A stretch of DNA of 64,000 nucleotides from Holothuria scabra (Eukaryota > Echinodermata > Holothuroidea > Aspidochirotida > Holothuriidae): contig CM074188.1 of assembly GCA_037179385.1 (NCBI GenBank), forward strand, positions 27,917,318 through 27,981,317. The letters run 5' to 3'. Position 1 is the first letter of the stretch, and each line of letters opens with the position of its first letter. Of the stretch, positions 26,601 to 34,724 are shown one piece after another. Position numbers and translations under genes: made by a program. Below the pieces are notes generated by a model. That model was not told where the DNA came from, made no database searches, and worked only from the letters and a program-made list of their open reading frames with translations.

Positions 26601-29600
26601 AACTAAAATATGTGTAAGAGTGTTAATATTGCAATCATATCACACAAGTGAACCATTCTCTTTGTCTATCTCTTCTTGTAAAAGTTTCTTGGTTATTCCT
26701 GGTCAGCTAACTGAGAACTTTGTTTTGCCTCACACATCCTCAATGACTACACAGTAACAGGCTGAGTAACTAGAACCCCCAAGGACAGAAGAAATCAGGA
26801 TCTGCTGCAGTCACTCAGAAAATGCTGCATGAAAGGCCATGTAGCAAATCGCTATGCAGTTTAGGTAAGGGATGACAAGGGAGATCTTCCCTACATGTGC
26901 CATTCAATGGCAATTCTGGTTAGAAGGACACCCTTTCCAGAGAATAGCTACTACCATTATTTATGCAAGGACCACTTGAAAAATTTATCCAATTCATGTT
27001 GTAAAAATCTGAATGGATTTATACAGTTCCTTATATTTAGACCAAATGTCTCAAAGTGCTTCGCCATCATCACCTCTGGTCATTTATAACTTGGAACCCA
27101 CACTATATACTTGCTGTTCATACCTGGTACACTGATACTGCTTCTATGTGCTACTAGGACTTCCCATGGAAGAGGTCACATAAAGTGCATTACTTTGCAA
27201 TTAGTTACCTCACAGGTACCCATTAACCCCTTGGTGGGAAGAAGCGATTGAGATAAAGTATCTTGTCCAATGACACAACAAAATGGACCTCGTAAAACTT
27301 GAACCAGCAACAAAATGAACCTGGTAGAACTTGAACCACCAAACCTTGGATCGCTAGCCTGATGCCTTCTTAGTCATTAGTCCACCACACCCACTCGATA
27401 ATAACCAGAAAATGACAGACTTACCACTAACAATGAACCTTTAGACGAATCCCATCAGTCAAGTGTTGTTCCGATTAAGTCGGCTGTAACTGGGGTCCAT
27501 CAGCTTTAATAATCTTTCAAATTCTTTGCTCACATGTGTCATGGATGTTTTTTACACTAAAAGATCTCTTAATTCCATCAATTTTTCAATGAAGATCAGG
27601 GTTTAGCATCACATGTAGGCAATAAAATAAAGACAATTTAAGGCAGAAGGACCCACCAGCTAATGACCGCCTTCACTAGCTGCTCAGATTTGTCTATGGG
27701 TGACTTAACTTGTTGTACTGTAACATGTCTGTACACCCTGTGACTGTGCTGTCACTGTCAGTTACATTCTCGTTGACTGTTATGAATACTCCCATATTTG
27801 CCAGAAATACTACACAGTACCCAACCTAAAAGCTTTGTTTGAACAAACAGATTCTTCCTTTATTCGAGGCTTTCTCAAGGAAAGTAAACTTAATAGAAAT
27901 TTCTGACATGACTCCCAACTTGTTATCTTTTTAATAATGTAAATGTGTAATGCTTTTAAATTAAGCCCCCCATTTTCCTTTTACTTTCCCCCTTTTCTTA
28001 TGCAGTTTTACCCCAACATTGAACTTTGTTTAACTAGGTGACATTATGTAACACATTGGTGTTGGTGTGTCGTTAAACCCCATCTAACTAACTAACCTCA
28101 CATCAAGTTTTCATCATTTGTTTCCCTCTTTTTTGGACTTCATAAGCCAGTGTACATTATATAACGCTCTGTCACATTGCAGGATTCACAGGGAAGGCAC
28201 ATACTATATGTCCAGAAGCATTTTAAAGTCTGCAGTGGCAATTTACAATAACTGAGGTTGTTTTTACAAGGCTCTCTTTTCTTTTCTCACTTCACCTGCA
28301 AACCTTCTGATAAAATGAAACTGCTGCACACTCAATGAAAAGCATTCACAGAACGACTGCTATCACGAAACGGACAATAAGTGCTGCTCATTATATGTCT
28401 TTCTTTCATGAACATTCTACATCCACTTTCCATTCCAACAAACACAAGAAAGGATATCCTGGAAATAAATAGGCTCATTGGGTCGGTTTACTTCCAGGTT
28501 TGCTCGTTCAAACAGTTGATATAGTTTCGCTTTCATTGACAAATTGAAAGGAAGATGTTTTAACATAAACATTCATTCATTACAATTGAACAACAGTGAC
28601 AGAGAATAAATATCCCTGAGTAAAAAGACAGATGCCACACAAAGTTTATCAGTGTTTTTTAATTTAGTTAGCAACTTAGATGGAGTTTTATGGCCCAGGG
28701 TCCAATCTATTGGTTCAAGTTGGGTCGGCCACAGGCTTTTTTCCAGTTTGGCTCACTGACTTGTTTTCCTAACTCCATTGCTTATGCAGAGCATTAAGCA
28801 CATAGGCAGTAGGTTCTAATTTTAGAGTCTTTGATATGACTCTACGTGGGATTCAAACCCAAGCCTTCTGCCTGAGAGGCCACTGTTATTCAAAACGTTC
28901 TCCCACAAATTAAAAAACTTATAAAACTAATGAAATGGGCTTTTTTTACAAATTATTTTAACCTATTAAGTAATTTAAAAAATGGCCACATCTCTAAGAA
29001 CTTTACCTCAATTCATCTGTGTCGGGCACTTTAGTATAAGGCAAATTGGCAATCACCCTTTTCTTGTCATCTACAGGCTGCAAAATAAGAGGTTACATTA
29101 CTTTAAAACCCATTCAAACAATTAAACGTGAAGAACCTGGTAAACAATACTGTAAAATGTAAATTTCTACGTAGCCAGTTCATTACACATAAAGGGAGAA
29201 AGTCTGCAAGTATTCCAAACATGAGAGACACAATTAAAACCAACTTTTGGGCAAGAAAATCGGCAACCCATCTTACTCAGGTGAGACATGATCCTCTCTC
29301 CCTCGCCTACCCTCATCCCAACAAACAAAAGCACACTGCATCTTCATATCTGAATTTAGCACAGTGTTGATATGAGCTAAAAGATTGGGAAAATATACAG
29401 TTTTGTCAAATATGACTGTTACTGTAAATAATTACAACATAATCATTTCTTTATAGACTTGGGATATGAGTATTGGTGTCTGTTACGAGAACTTGTCAAT
29501 TACATAACAAGGCGGCTACAGTAAAACATTTTAAAAAATTAACTACGAAAAAACAAAAAAAAAAACAAAAGTAACTCTACAGGTCATTTTCTTGGTCCTG

Positions 29601-32600
29601 TAATATTGTAGTCTAATTTGTCTCACTATCTTCTATGTTACAGTCACGTAATATGTTTAACTTCCATTTTGATTTTTTCAAAACTGTGCTGTAGCCTAAT
29701 GGATAACAGGAAATAATTTATATGGTCTGGCATCGCACTTTGCCATACAAAATGAACAAATTGCTGTACAAATACAGCACTGTGTAGCAGATTTTGTACA
29801 AATAACACTGGGGTTTTTCGTAGTTTTGTGGAAGAGGAGCTCAAAAACTTCCAAGTTGGTTTGCGAATTTTTAACACCAAATCATTTCTTGGGACAAAGG
29901 TGGTGGCATATGTAGCAATGGAGCTCAGCGACCTGGAGTCCCAGGATTTGCTTCTTCAATTCTGGGTCTGGCCAAGGTGAGTTTTTCATCCAAATGCAAT
30001 CTATGGCAGTCTATTCCCATCTGAGCTGGCCTTTCAGGTAATACCAGACTTTTTCCACCCAAAAGGATTTGTAATTCATGAGCCACATACAGTAATATTC
30101 CTAGCTTCATGGTCACTTAATGCTATAAAGCAACTGTGCTTCAATGCCTGATTATCACTATCATTACAAGATTTTCTTTGGACACACTTCAACTTTGAGA
30201 AACTGAAAGCAAAGTGGAGAAGGAAGATATTCTCTGCTGGTAAGGTTTCCACAATGTTACTAGTTTGCCAGATGGTAAGCATAGGTATAAACAGTATACA
30301 TAAGGTGATAGGAGGTAGGTGAGGGCCTAAATGAAGACTTATGATCTCAGATGTGAGAAGTTTGTGTGATTAATTTTATCATCAGTCCAAATTCTTCTTC
30401 CACTTCCTCTGTATCTTTCAAATTTTGCCAGATGCTGTACTTACTTGACACCCAGTACGATGGATACGATATAAGATCATTTTACGCTGGAAGTACTACA
30501 ATCCCAGAATTTTCAAGGACTACAGTTCTCTTGTCAAATATTGCACTTGTCCTAATGGAAGGTTAGATTCTATAGGGTCTTATGCCTCAACTTATGCCAT
30601 CTACTTTAATCTAGTGATGCCCACTGCCTTTTTTTCCAGTTAAGGGAGCAGTGGGGCACAGGATTGTTATCCCAACTACATTGCTTATGCAGGGCATCAT
30701 GCCCAGGGCCTGAAGGTACCTTTTTTTGAGTCTTTGTAATGACTCAACCTGGGATGGAATCACCTGACTTTCTGAGTGACAGTGGGATGCTACCACTACC
30801 AACTAGACAACACACTCGGCTCATCCTGGCAGAAGGACGAAGGACACTAAAGCTGCAATGCATTAAGTTACTATTTTGATTAAACCATTCTTCACGTATT
30901 CAGGCTAATACTGTAGAAGTACGAAATGATGGTCTTGAAAAAACAACGCAGGCATTGTTTTTTCACTCTATTTGTCAATACACACAACACACGTAGCTTA
31001 GTGGGAATCTTTCGGTGGTTCCCCTGCAATTTCCTCTTTTCCCGATCCTGCGATTGCGTGGGAAGGGCGTCGCAGACATTGTTAAATGCAGAGTTCACAT
31101 ACATCATGGATCAAACAACTCAGCATGAAGGGATGTCAATCTGACAGCCATAAACATATGTATGTGTGTTTAACACAACCCTGGCAAAACTATTTAATTA
31201 GGAAATTGATTCTGCAATGTCAGCAAAAAAAATGCTGATCTCACCGTCAAAGTCAATTATTAATTATACAGCAACTGTAAAGAAGTATCAATGTATTGTA
31301 AGCATACAACAATGCAGAACACAGACTGTAGTATAACGTGTGCCTTGTTACAGGTTCTGCATCATGCGAAAAAATATGTCAGGTTAATGGTTTACGTGCG
31401 AGAATGCGCATTCTTACCTCAGGTGGAGCAACAGGATACTGCAATCTCTCATTTTTAAGTATGTTGGACACATGGGTGTAATAGCCAATCAGCTCTTGCA
31501 AGGATTGAAATTGTCTTCCACCGACATAATAGTCACCACAAACAGCAGTTATTCTTCAGTAGAATGAAACAAAAAGTCTCATGAACATTCATTAAATTAT
31601 CCAAAAGTGGAGCATCAAAAGTTGAGTTTAACAAAAGATCTTTTGTATTCATGCACTCAATGTACAGTATTAAGTGAACAATGGAAACTGCCTTTAAAAT
31701 GCTGTTTAACGAAACCCAGTAGACTGTTATATGCTGGAAAATAACAAAAAAGTGAAGAATCCAGAAGACAATTCGTAGCCTATATCTATTATTTTTCGAA
31801 CATAAAGGCTACTGTACTGTAGTACACTTTACGGTGAAATGCATGAACATAACAAGCAGGGTTAAAAGGGAAGGCTATTTGAACTATTGTACTGTGCTGC
31901 ACAGTTCTGTACTGTACATATTTACGAAACTGAATGTGTGCACAGTCAGAATTCTGATGTTTTCCATAATCCAACCTGCAGTGGCAACACTACATGGAGG
32001 CGAGAGGGGGAACTTGACCCCTCTGATTTTGTCCCCCCCCCCTCCCAACGCACTTGTCCAAAACTGGTTAGTGAGGAGTTCAGTTAACTGAAAAAAATAA
32101 TAACAAGCCTTATTTTTTATCCAGAGATATGCTAAAAGCCCAGAGCTTTAGGGAGCTTCACACTCCCCCTGACCCCAAACTGCAGGGGCAGGCTCTTTCG
32201 ACTTGGTTTTGCACAATGCCTGAAAATTGTTGCCCCCCATATTTTCCTTTGCTATTAATTAGCACCCCCAAGTTTGACATTCTGGCTCTGCCACTTCCAA
32301 CCTGTCATTTGAAGTCTTAGTGCAAAGAGTAATATATGAAGCTTCTTTCAAAAAATCGACACTGTCAATCTATTTCATGCATGTTTTTCCGGAACCTGTG
32401 TATGAAACAAATTTAGCACTGCATAAATCATCCGTACCAAAGTCTCTGTAAAAACATGTGGGGCCAAGACATATGTATACTTAGGAGTGTCTTCAAAAAG
32501 GAGATGCAACATTTTGCAAAGTCTGGACCTGTTATAAAAGAATCTTATCCATTTTTTAACATTTGGAAGGGAGAGGGGAGTTAAAATTTTTCTAACACTG

Positions 32601-34724
32601 TGATGCTCCTACTGCAACCCCCCCCCCCCCCTCCCCATCCTGACTCTGCCAGGAGAAAGGTCTACCACTGCACACATTGTTAGAACTACATGCTAAGTTC
32701 TTGTTCACAAAAAGTAAAGTATCTGGCTATCTCATGAAAGGAACAATTTACTTGTACATATTTTATCTGTAAATTTGCTATGTACAATTCAAGTGCTGTC
32801 AAAAAACTCATATATATTGCAGTACATGAATCAAATCTTAATTAGTCAAATCTTAAACAAGTGATGCTAAATACCACGTTCTTCTACCATATCATACAGT
32901 ATTTGCTTTTTGAGCGACAATGCATTTGTCTGCACTGTACAGCTCAATGTAGTCACCAGTATGAACATCTGGTGCGTTCTATATATTGTATGTACCATAC
33001 ACAGCTACTTGTAATTTCAAAATACTATGTACCATCACATTTTGAGCTGTCTTTCAAATTTCTAGTCCAATTAAGCGAAACAAGCAATTTTTTTTTATAC
33101 AGCACAATGCTAAAGGAAAGCCTAGAGGACTTTCATTGATCACTGTGCTTATGAAGACTTAAAGCGGTACTTAAATCAATGTTTAAGACTGATTCAGTAC
33201 ATGAACATGAATACAACATCTTAAAACGGTAAATTAATAAGCCAACTGTACAGTACCACTGTAAGGCTGCTGTCACTAAAATGTCTATGAACCTTACTGT
33301 GCGGTACCTTTGTAGCAATATGATTAGCAAAGTACACTGATACTGTACATCAGTACAGTATTGTACAGTATTGTACTGCAGCAAGTGCTGTCCTGCAGTA
33401 TAGACTTTTGGGTTAGGGTTGTGAGAAAATTGTAAGAACTGTGTGTTGTTGAATTTATATGCTGAAAGGCATTTGAGGGAAAATATTAAAAGAAAATGAA
33501 AGGCATAGTATGCAGAAAAGTAAAGAAATCTATTCCAAAAATAACCTTTCCCAAAATGACACTGAGAAGAAACACTCTCAAAGCACTGGCAACATACACA
33601 CATGTACAGAAAAGTACAGTATGCATATTTTTCTTTATCTCCGACTGGAAAAAGTTGAGAAATTCTCAAATACAAACCACAGCACATCTACAGTAGAGTC
33701 TAAACCGGGAAGCAATATTTTTATCCCTCTCCCTTCCTTCTAGTCCAAAGTTCAATGAGATATATGTACACAGAAATGAAAGTGTGGTGTACAGTTTATT
33801 GCAGGGTTTCTACTGGCATATTTTGAGTGAGGCAGCCAGCCACCTCACTGTTTTGGGCTAACTACTGTACGGTATCTCACAGAAACTTGTCCTTATTGCC
33901 ACCTACACAGTACAGTAATAGTTACTGAGGTAACTTAGTGATCCTTCTTCTTTCCCCTGTAGCAGCCAAAGATGACACAATTCTTTCATGGACTGGTATC
34001 ACCCCACAAGCTCTAATACCCAGAAAAAACTTTGTATTGCATGTTCAGTGTAGTGTACTTCAAAACACCACAATACAGCTGATGTCAGAATTCTACTTAG
34101 CGATCTACTGTACTGTACAGTATGTAATGTATTTTTCATGGTATGTACAAGAAACATGCACATAATTTAATGTACTGGTAGTATGTACAGTATATGTTTC
34201 ATATTTACTTTCTTAGTCTGGTGTAGTGTATATTTTATTACCTAGAAACAATGCCATTTCTCAAATCCGACATTTCACTTTTTACCTGAAACTAATCTAT
34301 GCATGATTAATTACACTACATGGCGTATAACACTGTATGAACACAGTAGGTATTGCTGGGTATACAAGGCATTTCAAGAAAAGGAGTCATTGTATTAGGG
34401 GAGACCAAACAAGTCATAGACCTTGGGGGGGGGGGGGGAATTAATGGCTATAATAATTTACTACATACAGTATACCTACCATAGCCTTTCTCTGAAAGGC
34501 AAACACTGCAGACATTTGCATTTTTTTTTTGGTATTTTATTAAAATTGGCCTCCCTTTAAACTTTAACTCTTACCTGAAATGATTTATGCCTTTTATTCC
34601 CATGTAAGATAAAACATAGGACCCCGGCTTGCTCTCACTCTCACGGACCAGGTAGCTACCAGGGGTACCAGAATTAAGAAGTCTCATCTCTGCTGAATGG
34701 CGATCAAGTTCTCCATGGTACCAT
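5497..34724 (-). CDS. RASA1: RASA1 (p120-RasGAP), partial, 14 coding exons
   Basis: GTPase-activating protein that stimulates GTP hydrolysis on Ras and is recruited to phosphotyrosine receptors and scaffolds through its SH2 domains (family knowledge). Exons in transcript order: 34724-34575, 31553-31418, 29077-29007, 24437-24320, 22894-22863, 20145-20093, 19713-19566, 15763-15685, 14983-14836, 13012-12930, 11407-11249, 10260-10013, 6538-6289, 5659-5497. Every intron is GT-AG and all phases join without a frameshift or stop, giving about 612 codons. Domains read SH2 (WYHGELDR, SYLVRES), SH3 (YTKVPDTDEL, FIVHNELGGGW), SH2 (WYHGNIS, FLIRNS), PH, C2 (HPYC, DPVWDEEF) and the start of RasGAP (DRSHLASILLDIF). 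This order is specific to RASA1. Missing are the N-terminal region before the first SH2 and the RasGAP core with the arginine finger; the latter is beyond the left edge. Identity is secure; exact expression and isoforms are unknown. Confidence 0.95.
5842..6058 (+). mobile_element. MITE with CAGGCCTTGAG termini, copy 1
   Basis: Begins CAGGCCTTGAGTTTTGAGG and ends AAAACTCAAGGCCTG, a perfect terminal inverted repeat of about 15 bp. The interior is partly palindromic (CTCACTCC and GGAGTGTGA). Related copies lie at 25456, 49819 and 50842. It sits in the intron between RASA1 exons M and N. Confidence 0.8.
6289..6538 (-). CDS. RASA1: RASA1 exon M: end of C2 and linker to GAP
   Basis: 250 nt, acceptor TTTCAG|TGATTT, donor AAT|GTAAGT. 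It encodes DFPDDIDSFTLDIYNGAK, FLDEWYPL, STTLRGDTGSIRARAQY and LMPLKEYEPL, matching human DDLPPDINRFEITL, DEWFLL and GSIRVRARYSMEKIMP. It ends in phase 0. Confidence 0.95.
7390..7785 (+). repeat. 67-bp tandem repeat, six copies
   Basis: CACTCTATGTCAATAAATAT or its variants start at 7392, 7459, 7526, 7593, 7660 and 7727, exactly 67 bp apart. The unit also holds GATTTGAAAAGGAAGAAATT and TTGTAAAACAAATGCAA. Copies differ at only a few positions, so the array is young. It lies in the intron between RASA1 exons L and M. Confidence 0.95.
7786..10012. other. RASA1 intron, no element recognised
   Basis: AT-rich intronic DNA between the 67-bp array and exon L. The open frames here are short, in all frames, and lack splice or codon signals. 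I see no gene or repeat with recognisable ends. Confidence 0.6.
10013..10260 (-). CDS. RASA1: RASA1 exon L: end of PH, C2 domain
   Basis: 248 nt, acceptor ATACAG|GAATGG, donor TTTGA|GTAAGT. It starts with EWIEALRSCC, the C-terminal PH helix with its conserved Trp. It continues into C2 with LKLHILEAHKIP, HPYCVVSLN, KVARTPVQ and DPVWDEEFMF. The C2 helps membrane or annexin interaction in the family. Confidence 0.96.
10828..11206 (+). mobile_element. hAT-like MITE with GGTTGTCC motif array
   Basis: The ends are CAGGCCTCGATTTTC and GAAAATCAAGCCCTG, an imperfect inverted repeat. Just inside, GGTTGTCC or its complement GGACAACC occurs repeatedly at both ends (near 10855, 10888, 10909, 11112, 11144 and 11181). 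The flanks CATGATTG and CATGAAGA share only five bases, so a target duplication is uncertain. It lies 42 bp from the donor side of RASA1 exon K. Confidence 0.65.
11249..11407 (-). CDS. RASA1: RASA1 exon K: PH domain, middle
   Basis: 159 nt, phase 0 at both ends, acceptor CTGCAG|CGCACC, donor GAG|GTATGG. It encodes RTKPRGVIDLGYASVYTVHE, then SLFNQPNCFQIVV and FYLNAETQQLSE. SLF..PNCFQIVV is nearly identical to human RASA1. A motif-rich repeat element ends 42 bp past the donor. Confidence 0.95.
11476..12189 (+). mobile_element. hAT-like MITE (CAGGGTTCCCACA) split by a LINE fragment
   Basis: Left end CAGGGTTCCCACACTTCG, right end CTGTGGGAATCCTG. Internal ATTCAAGG segments occur near both ends (AAATTCAAGGCTTACTC and AAATTCAAGGATTTTTAA). 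CAGGGTTCCCACA is a frequent hAT terminus in animals. A LINE 3' fragment occupies most of the interior. Confidence 0.65.
11640..12050 (+). mobile_element. CR1/L2-type LINE, decayed 3' end
   Basis: Plus-strand translation gives RAEFKLLVLVFKC, APDYLS, then RSFSVAGPK and, in another frame, IWNSLPENVRD, SFKSKLKMHLF and a stop. This is the typical C-terminus after the reverse transcriptase of CR1/L2-like LINEs. The change of frame at the AAAA run near 11837 shows it is dead. The tail GAAGCGCCAGTGAATGC...GAGCGCTACATTAAATGG resembles L2-type 3' ends. Only the last few hundred bases are present. Confidence 0.8.
12612..12642 (+). repeat. Short perfect hairpin
   Basis: GCCTCGGCA and TGCCGAGGC form a 9-bp perfect stem around a 13-base loop in an RASA1 intron. 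It is GC-rich against an AT-rich background. No function is inferred. Confidence 0.6.
12930..13012 (-). CDS. RASA1: RASA1 exon J: PH domain
   Basis: 83 nt, acceptor TTACAG|GTCAAA, donor AAG|GTTTGT. It encodes QKHKKWKDYFFILNSTKQ followed by HLYYFDNEK, the W..YFIL strand pair of the PH domain (human GKRWKNLYFILEG). The donor GTTTGT is weaker than the others. Confidence 0.92.
13034..13215 (-). mobile_element. tRNA-derived SINE, truncated copy 2
   Basis: Holds the SINE body in reverse: TTAAATGGAGTTTTATGG..., TTTTTCCAGTTGTGACTC, CTTTCCCTACTCC, CAGTAGGTTCCA. The tRNA-like head is missing. It lies directly upstream (transcript sense) of exon J. Confidence 0.75.
13380..13723 (+). mobile_element. hAT-type MITE, GGGTACCC motif, 344 bp
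   Basis: Terminal inverted repeat TAGTGTTTGCACCGGGTA / TACCCGGTGCAAACACTA. It is flanked on both sides by an exact 8-bp duplication TAATAAAT (13372-13379 and 13724-13731). The subterminal part is rich in GGGTACCC-like palindromes. Same family as the 1.26-kb element at 54499. No coding capacity. Confidence 0.93.
14105..14195 (-). mobile_element. tRNA-derived SINE, 3' fragment copy 3
   Basis: A short reverse-strand fragment: AGTTAGTTAGGTGGAGTCTTATGGCC, GAGCCGGCCATGGCTC, TTTGCAGTTGTGGCTCAC. The rest of the element is absent. Confidence 0.65.
14836..14983 (-). CDS. RASA1: RASA1 exon I: SH2-PH linker and start of PH
   Basis: 148 nt, acceptor TTGCAG|AAGTAC, donor AAGGA|GTGAGT. It encodes a basic, Ser-rich linker with VIYEEIKRRR, corresponding to human EIYNTIRRKT, and then VVKQGNLSKR, the first PH strand (human IVKKGYLLKK). 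The linker centre, SSGFGLHLMSGTSDS, is poorly conserved. Confidence 0.9.
15685..15763 (-). CDS. RASA1: RASA1 exon H: second SH2 domain, C-terminal
   Basis: 79 nt, acceptor TTTTCAG|TTTAG, donor TTG|GTGAGT. It encodes LDDIIEHYRKEEIIDGHYL followed by VAPIEPL; human has IGDIIDHYRKEQIVEGYYL at this place. It ends in phase 0. Confidence 0.95.
15764..18038. other. RASA1 intron, no element recognised
   Basis: AT-rich intronic sequence between exon H and the MITE at 18039. No splice-bounded open frame and no repeat with clear ends was seen. Confidence 0.6.
18039..18329 (-). mobile_element. TTAA-flanked piggyBac-like MITE, copy A
   Basis: Flanked by TTAA at 18035-18038 and 18330-18333. The ends are AGGCCCAGTTCTCTCACC and GGTGAGAGGTTTGGCCCT, an imperfect inverted repeat. 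It is a near full-length inverted copy of 20892-21187. The two bracket RASA1 exons F and G. Confidence 0.88.
19566..19713 (-). CDS. RASA1: RASA1 exon G: second SH2 domain, core
   Basis: 148 nt, acceptor TTAACAG|AGGGC, donor AACAG|GTAGGC. It encodes GDVGSFLIRNSDKNPGDYSL, where FLIR holds the phosphotyrosine-contacting Arg, then IQRFRVQRF and MMGGRYYN. With exon F it totals 201 nt (67 codons), so removal of the pair leaves the reading frame intact. Confidence 0.95.
20093..20145 (-). CDS. RASA1: RASA1 exon F: second SH2 domain, start
   Basis: 53 nt, acceptor AACAG|CTGGTACC, donor AAAG|GTGAGT. It encodes WYHGNISKDDAAELLCK, the alpha-A helix entry of the second SH2. It leaves one base (G) to be completed by exon G as Glu. 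Exons F and G are bracketed by two inverted TTAA-flanked MITEs (18039-18329 and 20892-21187). Confidence 0.93.
20892..21187 (+). mobile_element. TTAA-flanked piggyBac-like MITE, copy B
   Basis: Flanked by TTAA at both ends (20888-20891 and 21188-21191). Begins AGGGCCAAACCTCTCACC and ends GAGAGAACTGGGCCT. It contains GGTACGGGGGTACC and GGGAGGGGCTTAAGTAAGAAG, matched in reverse by the copy at 18039-18329. No coding capacity, so movement must have depended on an outside transposase. Confidence 0.88.
21840..22366 (+). mobile_element. TTAA-flanked foldback MITE, copy 1
   Basis: Flanked by TTAA (21836-21839 and 22367-22370). Its two arms are long inverted repeats: the left arm has ATTCTAACAGTCAAACTCC and CCTGAGCTGAGA; the right arm has TCTCAGCTTAGGAATG and GGACTGTTAGAATTC. 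It matches the element at 37022-37580 in the same orientation. It lies in the intron between RASA1 exons E and F. Confidence 0.88.
22863..22894 (-). CDS. RASA1: RASA1 exon E: 32-nt microexon (SH3-SH2 linker)
   Basis: 32 nt, acceptor CTACAG|GATGAA, donor AAAAG|GTAAAT. It encodes DERSDIHDGK plus two bases of Ser. The matching human segment is EEDPHEGK, directly before WFHG of the second SH2. It is kept because it has both splice sites, exactly bridges the phases of exons D and F, and supplies the HxGK motif. Confidence 0.88.
23575..24190 (+). repeat. Diverged ~105-bp tandem repeat array
   Basis: Units carry CCAGCAGGCTACAATACT, a GCACT segment, TTACCTTG and AAACTGTTGGGCAGG. The CTACAAT motif falls at about 23611, 23679, 23784, 23899, 24004 and 24108, so most spacings are 104-115 bp. 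The array ends about 130 bp from RASA1 exon D. A solo unit lies at about 49535-49630. Confidence 0.8.
24320..24437 (-). CDS. RASA1: RASA1 exon D: SH3 domain, main part
   Basis: 118 nt, acceptor AAATAG|TTTTGTG, donor GTG|GTAAGT. It encodes FVAGEVFIVHNELGGGW, then LWVTSQKTGESGIIVEDLV. The Trp pair and the GIIVEDLV strand match the RASA1 SH3, which is atypical and not a standard PxxP binder. A 105-bp tandem-repeat array starts about 130 bp past the donor. Confidence 0.95.
25456..25672 (+). mobile_element. MITE with CAGGCCTTGAG termini, copy 2
   Basis: Left end AGGACTTGAATTTTGAGGC, right end GACTCAAGGCCTG; same orientation and length as copy 1 at 5842. TTGCA occurs on both flanks, compatible with a short target duplication. 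In the intron between exons C and D. Confidence 0.72.
26038..26282 (+). mobile_element. Foldback MITE, AGACAAATCTG family
   Basis: Perfect terminal inverted repeat AGACAAATCTG / CAGATTTGTCT. The interior includes CAAGTGATGGTCTGATTTTAG, GTGTCATGGATG and GCTGATGGACCCCACTAATGG. Related to 27443-27695 and 5152-5407, with a partial copy at 40430-40513. Confidence 0.75.
27180..27405 (-). mobile_element. Second SINE family, tRNA-derived
   Basis: Read on the minus strand: A-box-like TGGTGGACTAATGACTAAG, a B-box GGTTCAAGTTCTACC, then a body with TTGTGTCATTGGACAAGATA, CTTCTTCCCACCAAGGGGTT and AATGGGTACCTGTGAGG. That body resembles a central domain shared by SINEs of several marine invertebrates. A short internal duplication of the B-box region (CAACAAAATG...ACTTGAACCA) is present. 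It differs from the SINE at 255. Confidence 0.65.
27443..27695 (+). mobile_element. Foldback MITE, AGACAAATCTG family, copy 2
   Basis: Starts AGACGAATCCCATCAGTCAAGTG and ends CAGATTTGTCT. The interior aligns with 26038-26282 (GGGGTCCATC, TGTGTCATGGATG). It directly abuts the second-family SINE. Confidence 0.65.
28040..28100 (+). mobile_element. SINE/LINE 3' tail fragment
   Basis: GTGTCGTTAAACCCCATCTAACTAACTAACC looks like a retroposon 3' tail ending in a short tandem TAAC repeat. No head was found upstream. Confidence 0.4.
28668..28890 (-). mobile_element. tRNA-derived SINE, copy 4
   Basis: Reverse-strand copy with TAGATGGAGTTTTATGGCCC, GGGTCGGCCACAGGC, TTTTCCAGTTTGGCTCAC, GGCAGTAGGTTCTA and a B-box remnant (GGGATTCAAACCC on the plus strand, 28849-28861). 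In the intron next to RASA1 exon C. Confidence 0.75.
29007..29077 (-). CDS. RASA1: RASA1 exon C: start of SH3 domain
   Basis: 71 nt, acceptor TTTTGCAG|CCTGTAG, donor GAG|GTAAAG. It encodes PVDDKKRVIANLPYTKVPDTDEL, of which YTKVPDTDE is identical to human. The last two bases (AG) join the next exon to make Ser. A reverse-strand SINE begins about 120 bp beyond the donor. Confidence 0.93.
30560..30815 (-). mobile_element. tRNA-derived SINE, copy 5
   Basis: On the minus strand the head reads TAGTTGGTAGTGGTAGC (A-box-like) and GGTGATTCCATCC (B-box-like), followed by the common body. It is diverged but near full length. Confidence 0.7.
31418..31553 (-). CDS. RASA1: RASA1 exon B: first SH2 domain, C-terminal half
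   Basis: 136 nt, acceptor GAAG|AATAACT and donor GAG|GTAAG. It completes the Arg codon split by the previous intron and encodes ITAVCGDYYVGGRQF followed by LIGYYTHVS and YPVAPPE, which closely track the human protein. It ends in phase 0 just before the SH3 linker. Confidence 0.95.
31554..34574. other. RASA1 intron rich in TACTGTACAGTA-type sequence
   Basis: Contains many GTACAGTA/TACTGTAC motifs (for example 31903-31920, 33336-33380 and 34109-34120), poly-C runs near 32033 and 32620, and one 184-codon minus-strand open frame that runs through the motif-rich part and resembles no protein I know. No further exon was recognised. Confidence 0.6.
34575..34724 (-). CDS. RASA1: RASA1 exon A: first SH2 domain, N-terminal half
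   Basis: 150 nt. The acceptor is GCAG before A-TGG-TAC-CAT and the donor is CAG|GTAAG. It encodes WYHGELDRHSAEMRLL, then SYLVRES, where the Arg is the phosphotyrosine-binding residue of strand B, and ends at NHF. The first base is the third position of a codon begun in an upstream exon, so at least one coding exon lies above 34724. In human RASA1 the sequence just before WYHG is a low-complexity N-terminal region, which would be hard to recognise here. Confidence 0.95.

Noticed and set aside
33133..33687. 184-codon minus-strand open frame, the longest in the window
   Set aside because: It runs through the TACTGTACAGTA-rich intron, is full of Cys, Tyr, Phe and Leu, shows no domain and has overlapping frames on the other strand. 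Best explained by composition.
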